The position numbers and the translations under genes are program-made. A stretch of DNA of 5,627 bases from Pseudomonadota bacterium (lineage in GTDB: Bacteria; Desulfobacterota; Desulfarculia; Desulfarculales; JAHJDS01), in assembly GCA_018812395.1 (NCBI GenBank), contig JAHJDS010000054.1, positions 1-5,627 of the forward strand. Direction: 5' to 3'. Position 1 is the first letter of the stretch. Each line of letters begins with the position of its first letter. Positions 1 to 5,626 of this stretch are shown piece after piece. Under the pieces are notes generated by a model. That model saw only the letters and a list, made by a program, of their open reading frames with translations. It had not been told where the DNA came from and ran no database searches.

Positions 1-1
1 C

Positions 2-586
2 CGGGCCCTGATCCGCTATCCCGAACTCCAGGAGCAGGTCAGTTTGCTCCAGGTGGTGGTCCCCAGCCGGGAGGACGTGCCGGCCTATCAGGCCCTCAAG
101 TCCGACATCGAGCGCCTGATCAGCCAGATCAACGGCCAGTTCACCCGCCAGGCCTGGGTGCCCATCCACTACATGTACCGCACCCTGTCAAAGGAGGAAC
201 TCCTGGCCTACTACCGCACCGCGGACATCGGGCTGGTGACGCCGCTCAAGGACGGGATGAACCTGGTGGCCAAGGAGTACTGCGCCTGCAACATCGAGGA
301 GAACGGGGTGCTGATCCTGAGCGAGTTCGCCGGAGTGGCCAGCCAGTTCTATAAGTGGGCCCTGATGGTCAATCCCTATGACGTCGAGGCCGTGGCCGAC
401 GTGATTTACGAGGCCTTCACCATGGACCTCGACGAGCGTCAGCCCCGGATGGCCAAGCTCCGGGAGAGCGTCAAACGCCAGAATATCTACTGGTGGGTCG
501 ATGCCTATCTCCAGGCCGGCACGGCCAAGCAGTTGGGCGACTTCCAGGCCCTGGACGAGTACATGCCCGAGATCGAGCTGACCTGA
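2..586 (+). CDS. Glycosyltransferase family 20, trehalose-6-phosphate synthase type (3' part)
   Basis: The 5' end lies left of the window; 194 C-terminal residues are visible in an open frame from base 2 to a TGA. GT20 enzymes such as OtsA transfer glucose from a nucleotide sugar to glucose-6-phosphate, making trehalose-6-phosphate, a cytosolic step in compatible-solute synthesis. The visible part is the second Rossmann domain. It shows the VVVPSRE segment, then PIHYMYRTLSKEELLAYY, then the donor-binding signature DGMNLVAKEY (visible residues 84-93), followed by LSEFAG and VNPYD and the closing helices. All of these match the end of E. coli OtsA in order and spacing. The C-terminus ends soon after the last family helix, so no phosphatase domain is fused behind it. 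The visible part cannot separate trehalose-6-phosphate synthase from relatives such as glucosylglycerol-phosphate synthase; the family is certain, the exact acceptor is not. It is convergent with the next gene. Confidence 0.9.
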   Translation, partial: RALIRYPELQEQVSLLQVVVPSREDVPAYQALKSDIERLISQINGQFTRQAWVPIHYMYRTLSKEELLAYYRTADIGLVTPLKDGMNLVAKEYCACNIEENGVLILSEFAGVASQFYKWALMVNPYDVEAVADVIYEAFTMDLDERQPRMAKLRESVKRQNIYWWVDAYLQAGTAKQLGDFQALDEYMPEIELT

Positions 587-613
587 TTCCGGCCGCGATA
601 TCCCGAAATTCAC

Positions 614-642
614 AAAAAATCCACCCCCTCTCGGGGGTGGAT
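614..642 (-). terminator. Rho-independent terminator of the small exported protein gene
   Basis: A perfect 10-bp inverted repeat (619-628 and 633-642) with a four-base loop is followed, reading the minus strand, by six T residues (614-619 as A on the plus strand). It lies 26 bases past the stop codon of the minus-strand gene at 669-1175. Read on the plus strand the hairpin has no T-run, so it is not an obvious terminator for the convergent GT20 gene. Confidence 0.9.
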
Positions 643-668
643 CATCCGCTCCAAATACGATTCTTATC

Positions 669-1175
669 TTACTTGGTCTTCTTGACCTTGACGGGCTCGG
701 CGTTGCTGATCAGCCAGGCGCCGCCCTTCTTGACCAGGTCGACTTTGAGCTTCGAGATCTTCTTGGCCATGCTGGCGAACATGCCCTTCAACATCTTCTC
801 GGCCTGGGCCCGCTGCTTGGGATCCTTGATCTTGGCCAGACTGGCCTGGCCCATGTCCCACATCACCTTGGCCACCTTGGCCGGATCGAGATGGGCGATG
901 GCCGTGGCCTTGTCGCCCGTGATCTTTTCGTCCGTCACCCCGGTGAAGGCCGCGCCCATGCCGGGGATGATTTTCTTGCTCTGGGGGCTGGCCTTCTCGA
1001 TGTTCATCCGGGCCTTGCCCGTGGTCACCTTCTTCACCCCCTCGAAGTCACCCTTGGCCGCCGCGGCGAAATAGGCCTTGACCGTGCCCGACGGGGAGCC
1101 GGCCAAGGCCGTGGCGGCCAGACCGAGCGACAGGGCCAGGGACATAACAATCACCAAAATTTTACGACGATGCAT
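669..1175 (-). CDS. Small lysine-rich exported protein, NTF2-like/DUF4878-like fold suspected
   Basis: This is a 168-residue protein of unknown function. Residues 1-25 form a classic Sec signal peptide: a basic HRRK start, a hydrophobic core, and an ALA|GS signal peptidase I site. There is no lipobox cysteine, so a soluble periplasmic protein is expected. The mature part of about 143 residues has no cysteine and about 27 lysines, and is strongly basic at its C-terminus. The opening GTVKAYFAAAAKGDFEGVKKV, the central block of alternating lysines and hydrophobics, and the closing KVDLVKKGGAWLISNAEPV resemble small NTF2-like proteins of the DUF4878 type, in which a helix is followed by a curved sheet. 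That assignment is from pattern only. The start is supported by an AGGAG (1182-1186 on the plus strand) six bases before the ATG. The gene stands alone, with its own promoter at 1224-1253 and terminator at 614-642. No function can be inferred from its neighbours. Confidence 0.85.
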   Translation of the reverse strand: MHRRKILVIVMSLALSLGLAATALAGSPSGTVKAYFAAAAKGDFEGVKKVTTGKARMNIEKASPQSKKIIPGMGAAFTGVTDEKITGDKATAIAHLDPAKVAKVMWDMGQASLAKIKDPKQRAQAEKMLKGMFASMAKKISKLKVDLVKKGGAWLISNAEPVKVKKTK

Positions 1176-1223
1176 CTTGCTCTCCTTTTTGTGGCGGGGT
1201 CACACCCGTAATGGCGAATAAGG

Positions 1224-1253
1224 ATTATAACAAAAAATTGGCCCGACGGACAA
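1224..1253 (-). promoter_or_regulatory. Sigma70-type promoter of the small exported protein gene
   Basis: On the minus strand the region reads TTGTCC (1248-1253), an 18-base spacer, then a perfect TATAAT (1224-1229). The -35 box matches TTGACA at four of six positions. The -10 box lies about 50 bases before the ATG at 1175, leaving a leader of roughly 40 bases that contains the AGGAG. The surrounding AT-rich patch stands out from the GC-rich background. I see no operator-like repeat beside it. Confidence 0.75.
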
Positions 1254-1367
1254 GGAGTTGCGGGAAATAAGTTCGCGGGCGCGACGCCTGCACTTTAGCG
1301 GAGGCTCGACGCGAATCATAGTGCCCCCTGGCACACGCCGCCCCGGAAGTCTCATGAATAATCCGGG

Positions 1368-2402
1368 CTAAAGGAGCGGTCCGAGCTCGCCGACGATCCG
1401 GCCCCGGTGGTTCTTGATGGGCGGCCGGGCGTGGGAGGCCAGGGCCTGGACCTCATCGTCGCTCAGGGCGCCCAAGCGGCGCAGCCCCCCGACGATGGCC
1501 GGGCCCAGGGCCCGCATCGCCCCGTCCGTGACCTTGAGGGCCATTCCCAGGCCCCGCTCCGGCCAGGCCACGGCGTAGGAGCCCTCGCCGCCGACCTTGG
1601 CCAGGAGTCGCCCCGGCGCGGCCCGCATCAGGTCGGTGCACAGGCGCTCGTCACCGGCGATCATCTCCGGATGGGCCAGGCAGGCCTTGACCAGCCGCCG
1701 GGCGGCGGCCTGTCTCGGCTCTCCCCAGCCGGACCGCCCCGGGTCGGCCAGGCCGCCGTAAGCCCGGGCCAGGTTTTTGAGGGGCAGTCTGAAGACCGGC
1801 ACGCCGCAGCCGTCCACGCCGATCCCGATTTGTTTGGACGGGACGGCGCACGTCTCGGCGATGATGGTCAAGATCAACCTTTGGACCGGGTGGTCCGATG
1901 AATCGTAGTTTTCCGTCGGGTGCCCCAGGTGTTGACACAGGGCCAGCATGCCGGCGTGCTTGGCCACGCAGTTGTTGTAAACCGATTCCATGGGGGGGCC
2001 CAGTCGCCGCAGTTCGGCGGCCGTGGGACGGTGGCTGGGTCGTTGTGAGCCACATTTCAAATAACTTTCATCCAACCCTATCTTTCGCAGTATCTCCCGC
2101 ACGACCGCCACCTGGAAATCCTGGCCATTGAGCGACCCGCACATGGCCGCCAGTTCGGCCTCGGTGAAGCCGAAGCCTTGGGCCGCGCCGGTCTCGATCA
2201 CGGCCAGGGCCTGGAGAGGCTTGGCGCAGGAGCGGAGATAGGTCGGGCAGGAGGGGTCGCCCCCGGAGTCGACCAGACGGCCGGCCGGATCGACCACGGC
2301 CCAGTGGCCGTAGTGGATTGACTCGATCAGCCCTCCCCGAGTAGCCGCCACCAGGGGCTCGCCAGGGGAGAACCGGTCCTGGTCCGTCTGATCGTGGGTC
2401 AT
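1368..2402 (-). CDS. L-asparaginase II, Rhizobium etli type (PF06089 family)
   Basis: A 344-residue cytosolic enzyme, predicted to hydrolyse L-asparagine to aspartate and ammonia. It belongs to the R. etli asparaginase II family, whose fold resembles serine beta-lactamases and is unrelated to E. coli AnsA/AnsB. Family motifs occur in order: LVAATRGGLIES near residue 17, RSCAKPLQ with the Ser58-Lys61 pair, CGSLNGQ with Ser90, NNCVAKHAGM with Cys145 and Lys148, GVDGCGVP with Cys199, and ALKVTDGAMRA with Lys290. These correspond to the catalytic Ser/Lys pairs and the Cys/Lys/Cys metal site described for the R. etli enzyme. From Ser58 to Cys199 the spacing matches that enzyme exactly, so an active enzyme is expected. 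The ATG at 2402 is chosen because it gives a normal family N-terminus, but its ribosome binding site is weak (GGGGCGG). An in-frame GTG at 2495 with a better site would add 31 residues. A terminator hairpin sits directly upstream. There is no evident functional link to the acs genes. Confidence 0.93.
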   Translation of the reverse strand: MTHDQTDQDRFSPGEPLVAATRGGLIESIHYGHWAVVDPAGRLVDSGGDPSCPTYLRSCAKPLQALAVIETGAAQGFGFTEAELAAMCGSLNGQDFQVAVVREILRKIGLDESYLKCGSQRPSHRPTAAELRRLGPPMESVYNNCVAKHAGMLALCQHLGHPTENYDSSDHPVQRLILTIIAETCAVPSKQIGIGVDGCGVPVFRLPLKNLARAYGGLADPGRSGWGEPRQAAARRLVKACLAHPEMIAGDERLCTDLMRAAPGRLLAKVGGEGSYAVAWPERGLGMALKVTDGAMRALGPAIVGGLRRLGALSDDEVQALASHARPPIKNHRGRIVGELGPLL

Positions 2403-2420
2403 GACCGCCCCGTGTTTGAC

Positions 2421-2450
2421 TAAAAAAACCGGGGCTGTCGCCAGCCCCGG
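2421..2450 (-). terminator. Strong Rho-independent terminator after acsE
   Basis: A perfect 9-bp GC-rich inverted repeat (2429-2437 and 2442-2450) with the loop TCGC is followed on the minus strand by seven T residues (2422-2428 as A on the plus strand). It lies about 80 bases past the acsE stop and should end transcripts from the acs cluster. A second T-run at 2456-2460 gives weaker terminator character on the plus strand, where no gene needs it. Its T-tract ends about 19 bases before the asparaginase ATG, which leaves no room for a promoter between them. Confidence 0.9.
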
Positions 2451-2467
2451 CTTGGTTTTTCCAACAA

Positions 2468-2492
2468 GGGCGCCTTGGTGCTGATGGCGCCC
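2468..2492 (-). other. Upstream hairpin in the acsE-asparaginase gap
   Basis: A perfect 7-bp inverted repeat (GGCGCCC against GGGCGCC, 2468-2474 and 2486-2492) with an 11-base loop precedes the terminator hairpin on the minus-strand transcript. It has no T-run of its own. It could be part of a structured leader for the asparaginase gene or chance pairing in GC-rich sequence. Confidence 0.45.
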
Positions 2493-2506
2493 CACGGTCT
2501 TTCTCC
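2493..2506 (-). promoter_or_regulatory. Alternative start of the asparaginase: GTG with good ribosome binding site
   Basis: On the minus strand GGAG (2503-2506) is followed seven bases later by a GTG (2493-2495) in frame with the asparaginase, with no stop between. It is a better translation signal than the one at the ATG at 2402. Starting here would give 375 residues and place both hairpins, including the terminator, inside the coding sequence. The 31 extra residues lie ahead of the first family motif and look like translated non-coding sequence, so I prefer 2402 as the start. Confidence 0.4.
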
Positions 2507-2532
2507 AGACGGCCGTGCTTGGCGGACGGCGG

Positions 2533-3465
2533 TTAAACCTCCAACCACGAATCCGAGTAGAGCGAGTGTCCCAGGATGATCTTGGCCGTCTTGACGTAGC
2601 CCTGGATCTCCGGGTCATCCGAGACGTCCCCGGGCTTGACGTCCTCGGCGACCAGCGGCTCGCCGGTCATGGCGGCGTCGATGTTGGTGGCGTCCATCAC
2701 CCGGTGGATGGCCTCGACGATGTCGGGGCGCTGGCCCTTGGCCACGGGCATAATTTTTGAGTCGTGGACGTCGATGATGCAGGAGTACATGCCAAAGCGC
2801 TCGAGCATGACCATGTAGGTCGTGTTCAAGATCGAGCGCAGGTGCTCGGGCGGCCCGTTGGAGATGTTGGACAACCCGCAGGTGGACTTGCACCCCGGGG
2901 CGATGTCCTGGAGCATGGCCTGGAAGTTGAGCAGGCTAATCAACTGAGGCTGCTGGATGTTGACCGGGGTGACGATGCCGTCCACCCAGATTTTCTCATT
3001 CGGGATGCCGGCCTCGTTGGCGGTGTAGATCAACTCGGCGGCCAGGGCGGCCCGCTCGTTCTCGTCCCGGGGCAGGCCGTCGGGGCCCCACATCAGGGCC
3101 ACGATGTCGCATCCCGCCTCGGCGGCGATGGGCAAGGCCTTGGTGTAGACCTCGGGCCGGGCCATGATCGAGTTCCAGACGCACTTGTCGGCGTCTTTGA
3201 TGACCTTCCAGCCGTGGGCCTGGACGTCGACGTTGGTGGTGTCGATCCAGACCGGGATATCGATCGCGGACTGGACCGTGCTCAGGACGAATTCGACCAG
3301 CTCGTCGCCCCCCTTGCGGGCCGGGCCGATGTTCAGGTCAATGTAGTCCGCGCCGGCCTCGACCTGCCTTTTGGCCTCTTCCTTGAGCGGCTCGGGGTCG
3401 AAGGACTTGAAGGCGGCGCCGATCTTGGTGCTGATGATGTTCAGGCTTTCACCTACACAGATCAT
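2533..3465 (-). CDS. acsE: Methyltetrahydrofolate:corrinoid/iron-sulfur protein methyltransferase
   Basis: A 310-residue cytosolic TIM-barrel enzyme of the pterin-binding family. It moves the methyl group of 5-methyl-tetrahydrofolate to the Co(I) corrinoid of the corrinoid/iron-sulfur protein. The N-terminus ICVGESLNI, the YIDLNIGPA strand, and the pterin-site residues are present: Asp75 in WIDTTN, Asn98 in VWNSI, Asp162 in WVDGIV, and Asn200 in GLSNIS. These correspond to Asp75, Asn96, Asp160 and Asn199 of the Moorella enzyme. The C-terminal KTAKIILGHSLYSDSW matches the last helix and strand of that protein. The chain is about 48 residues longer than the 262-residue Moorella protein. Most of the surplus lies between about 237 and 290, just before that last segment. 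The start is supported by GAGAGGG five bases before the ATG. The gene follows acsC on the same strand after 99 bases, and a strong terminator comes after it. The related MetH-type methyltransferases are less likely given the neighbours. Confidence 0.95.
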   Translation of the reverse strand: MICVGESLNIISTKIGAAFKSFDPEPLKEEAKRQVEAGADYIDLNIGPARKGGDELVEFVLSTVQSAIDIPVWIDTTNVDVQAHGWKVIKDADKCVWNSIMARPEVYTKALPIAAEAGCDIVALMWGPDGLPRDENERAALAAELIYTANEAGIPNEKIWVDGIVTPVNIQQPQLISLLNFQAMLQDIAPGCKSTCGLSNISNGPPEHLRSILNTTYMVMLERFGMYSCIIDVHDSKIMPVAKGQRPDIVEAIHRVMDATNIDAAMTGEPLVAEDVKPGDVSDDPEIQGYVKTAKIILGHSLYSDSWLEV

Positions 3466-3497
3466 TTTTTCCCTCTCGTCAATGTCTCGAAATATCC

Positions 3498-3530
3498 GGG
3501 GCGGCCCGCCTCCGGGTCTGGGCCGGCCCC
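3498..3530 (-). other. Imperfect GC-rich hairpin between acsC and acsE
   Basis: Bases 3498-3507 can pair with 3520-3530 in a 10-bp stem interrupted by one bulged G at 3525, with a 12-base loop. No T-run follows on the minus strand, so it does not look like a Rho-independent terminator. It lies in the 99-base gap, ahead of the acsE ribosome binding site. A role in message processing or stability is possible; the high local GC makes chance pairing plausible too. Confidence 0.4.
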
Positions 3531-3564
3531 TGTTACGGCCCGAACGGTCCAGGCCCGGGGCCCC

Positions 3565-4911
3565 CTACTTGTCCGGGGCCCACTCCTTGAGGAACTTGGG
3601 CAAATGGGCCGCTTCACGGGGACCGATCTGGACGTTCCAGCCCGGCAGTTCCTCCTCGAGGTCGCCGGAGATGGCGGCCGCGTAGCCGGGGATGACGATC
3701 GCCTGGTGCTTGACCTTGTCGGCGATACCGCTCTTCTTGACGAAAATGCCCACCGCGTCGCCGGCGAATTTACCGGCCGCCCAGGCGGTCAGGACCGACA
3801 GCCCCTCGGTGTCCATGATCATCAGCCAGGTCGGCACCCGGGAGGCCTCGATCTCGCCGGCGACGATGAAGTAGGTCAGCGAGAAGTTCGAGGTGACGCA
3901 CACCGGCGAGTCCGGGCCCGGGTTGTTGATCTCGTAGACGCCCTGGGTGACGGTCATCGGCCGCTGGGGGTCGGTGAAGATGTTGAGCCTTTCTAGGAGC
4001 AGCGGAAAGAGGCTCTCGGCCTTGAAATCGGACATGACCACGATGCCGGCGTACTTGGCGACGAGCATGGCCGCGGCCAGGGTCTCCTCGTCGGGGTCGT
4101 CGGTCATCTCAACGGGGAAGGCGATGGTCGGGTAGCCCAGGTTCCGGTTGAGGTCCATCAGGGCCGCCCGGCGAATGGCCAGCGAATCCTCGAAGGCGGC
4201 CTTGAGTTCCCGTGACCCGGGATCGATGACCAGGTCCTTGAGCCCGGCGCCGGCCGCTTTTTCGGTCAAGGGCTCCAGGTCGGCCACCGAAGCCGCCTTG
4301 ATCGCCAGGGGGGCCTTCTTGTCCTTGGCCAGCTCGATCAGCTCGTCCAGGTTGGCCTCGGTGGCGCCGCAGAGGAGCGGCACCCGGTCGCCGCAGGCCT
4401 CGAGGCCGGCCGCCAGGACGTCCTTGTTCTCGCTCATCAGGATCGGGACGAAGTCGGTGTTGTCGACGACTCTTTTGACCATGGCCGCGAACCTACCGGC
4501 GTCGTCCCCGGAGGCCTTGACCGCCACCATCTCCGGCTTGAGGATCAGCCCGACCCGCTCCCAGCGGTAGGACATCCACCGCTCGAGCTTGTCGTCGGCC
4601 CCGGGGTCGTCGTCGGCAAGCAGGGCCGCCAGGGGCGTGGGGTTGTAGAAGGTCTTTTCGTGGCGGAAGAGGACCGTCTCGCCGCCGGCCGTCACCACGC
4701 CGTCACCGGCCCCCATCTTCACCGGCCGGATGGGCGGCGCGGAGGCCTCGGCCAACTGGGCCTTGGCCTCCTCGGAGACGTAGGGGCAGGAGTCCAACTC
4801 GGCCTTGCCCGCGGCCAGGTTCATGGCAAAGGCCAGGCAGGTCGGCACGCCGCACTCGCCGCAGTTCGTTTTGGGAAGCATCTTGAAAATCTGGATTCCA
4901 GTCAGCGCCAT
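3565..4911 (-). CDS. acsC: Corrinoid/iron-sulfur protein large (gamma) subunit
   Basis: A 448-residue protein, close to the 446 residues of Moorella AcsC. With the small subunit AcsD it forms the corrinoid/iron-sulfur protein, which carries the methyl group from AcsE to acetyl-CoA synthase. The N-terminal domain holds the [4Fe-4S] motif: Cys17, Cys20, Cys25 and Cys42 in CGECGVPTC...SCPY, used for reductive activation of the cobalt. A TIM-barrel middle domain follows, roughly residues 90-320 (GLILKPEMVAV, LVIDPGSRE and YPTIAFPVE are recognisable). The C-terminal corrinoid-binding domain shows the conserved VTSNFSLTYFIVAGEIEAS, MDTEGLSVLTAWAAGKF and VIPGYAAAISGDLEEELPGW segments and ends IGPREAAHLPKFLKEW, as in the family. 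The start is well supported: AGGAG (4919-4923) seven bases before the ATG, and MALTGIQIFKMLP is the usual N-terminus. It lies 103 bases after acsB. No acsD follows it, unlike many acetogen clusters. Confidence 0.97.
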   Translation of the reverse strand: MALTGIQIFKMLPKTNCGECGVPTCLAFAMNLAAGKAELDSCPYVSEEAKAQLAEASAPPIRPVKMGAGDGVVTAGGETVLFRHEKTFYNPTPLAALLADDDPGADDKLERWMSYRWERVGLILKPEMVAVKASGDDAGRFAAMVKRVVDNTDFVPILMSENKDVLAAGLEACGDRVPLLCGATEANLDELIELAKDKKAPLAIKAASVADLEPLTEKAAGAGLKDLVIDPGSRELKAAFEDSLAIRRAALMDLNRNLGYPTIAFPVEMTDDPDEETLAAAMLVAKYAGIVVMSDFKAESLFPLLLERLNIFTDPQRPMTVTQGVYEINNPGPDSPVCVTSNFSLTYFIVAGEIEASRVPTWLMIMDTEGLSVLTAWAAGKFAGDAVGIFVKKSGIADKVKHQAIVIPGYAAAISGDLEEELPGWNVQIGPREAAHLPKFLKEWAPDK

Positions 4912-4964
4912 TATCCAACTCCTCCCTCGGGTCCTCCGGACGCTTGGGGTTATCGGGCTCGGGG

Positions 4965-4996
4965 CCGGCCGTCCCGGGCGACACCGGGACGGCCGG
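4965..4996 (-). other. Perfect 13-bp intercistronic hairpin between acsB and acsC
   Basis: Bases 4965-4977 and 4984-4996 form a perfect 13-bp inverted repeat with a six-base loop, beginning about 18 bases past the acsB stop. The stem is almost wholly G and C. No T-run follows on the minus strand, so it is not a standard intrinsic terminator. Its place between two co-directional genes of one pathway suggests an mRNA stability or processing element that protects the acsB message or sets its ratio to acsC. A Rho-dependent or leaky terminator is the alternative. Confidence 0.7.
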
Positions 4997-5014
4997 AGGT
5001 TACTCTCGGGCCGA

Positions 5015-5626
5015 TCAACCGACGATCGAGTCCATGGACAGGACCGGGTGGTTGACCTTCTTCATCCACTCCAGGAGCGTGTTCTCATCGGTGGCGATGG
5101 TCTCATCGGCGATGAGATCGTAGAGGTTGGGCACCCCGACCTCTTGGCCCCGCTTGACCAGGCGCTCCTTGATCTCTTCCTTGAGGATCTTGGGCATCCA
5201 CACCAGCCGGATGATGCCGCCGTCGCCGGTGAGGAACTTGCCTTGGGTGATGTTGAACTTCGAATGCCCGACGAAGCCGGGGCTGGACTGACCGCCGCCC
5301 ATGACGCCGGCCAGGGTGGTGAACTTCATGCCGCAGGGCGTCTCGCCGGTGTAGTCCCGGTTGACGGTCATCACCGCGTTACAGGTCGGCAGCACGGCGG
5401 CGATGGCCTCGCAGCAGCCGCAGGTGGTCATCGGGTCGTAGACGATCGAGTAGAAGTTGTAGTGGTCGATCTTCTGCCGCGAGGCCTTGTACACGAAGTC
5501 GTTGACGCCCCTCCACTGGCCCAGCTTCGGGTCGACGACCTCGCCCTTCTCGATGGGCTGGTTGGGGCCGGTGGGGTTGATCTCGAAGGAGGCCTTGCAG
5601 TCCATCCAGTTGTAGGCGCCGCACAG
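5015..5626 (-). CDS. acsB: Acetyl-CoA synthase (CODH/ACS alpha subunit), C-terminal part
   Basis: The gene runs off the right edge; the last 203 residues are visible, ending in TGA. AcsB joins a methyl group from the corrinoid/iron-sulfur protein, CO from CO dehydrogenase, and CoA at the nickel-iron-sulfur A-cluster. The fragment begins LCGAYNWMDC. Its first cysteine corresponds to the last of the four cysteines binding the [4Fe-4S] cluster (Cys528 in Moorella numbering). It continues with the hallmark EINPTGPNQP and then MTTCGC (visible residues 69 and 71), the Cys-Gly-Cys that holds the proximal and distal nickel (Cys595 and Cys597 in Moorella). GMKFTTLAGVMGGGQSSPGF, GGIIRLVWMPK and a final HPVLSMDSI match the bacterial enzyme to its end, so the C-terminus is intact. 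The residue right after Cys-Gly-Cys is a further cysteine, where the Moorella protein has phenylalanine. It is upstream of acsC on the same strand, presumably in one operon. Confidence 0.97.
   Translation of the reverse strand: MCGAYNWMDCKASFEINPTGPNQPIEKGEVVDPKLGQWRGVNDFVYKASRQKIDHYNFYSIVYDPMTTCGCCEAIAAVLPTCNAVMTVNRDYTGETPCGMKFTTLAGVMGGGQSSPGFVGHSKFNITQGKFLTGDGGIIRLVWMPKILKEEIKERLVKRGQEVGVPNLYDLIADETIATDENTLLEWMKKVNHPVLSMDSIVG

Noticed and set aside
493..1074. 193-codon plus-strand open frame across the GT20 end and the small exported gene
   Set aside because: It crosses the stop of one supported gene and the terminator and body of another, and has no ribosome binding site or recognisable domain.
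1321..1334. Small perfect hairpin (5-bp stem) past the asparaginase stop
   Set aside because: The stem is short and no T-run follows on the minus strand, so it cannot be called a terminator. A second weak pairing, 1342-1347 with 1362-1367, has a 14-base loop and is equally unconvincing.
1254..1367. Search for a small gene or RNA between the asparaginase and the promoter at 1224-1253
   Set aside because: No open frame with a ribosome binding site, no promoter and no recognisable RNA fold was seen.
2403..2618. Extension of the asparaginase to an ATG at 2618
   Set aside because: It would overlap the 3' end of acsE by about 85 bases in another frame, with an Arg/Ser-rich N-terminus typical of out-of-frame translation.
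3555..3581. Nine-base direct repeat CCGGGGCCC at the end of acsC
   Set aside because: It is short, made only of G and C, and sits in very GC-rich sequence, so chance explains it.
2764..3996. 410-codon open frame on the plus strand
   Set aside because: It lies antisense to acsE and acsC, whose products are unmistakable. Its translation is low-complexity in Gly, Asp, Val and Leu, as expected for the reverse of GC-rich coding sequence.
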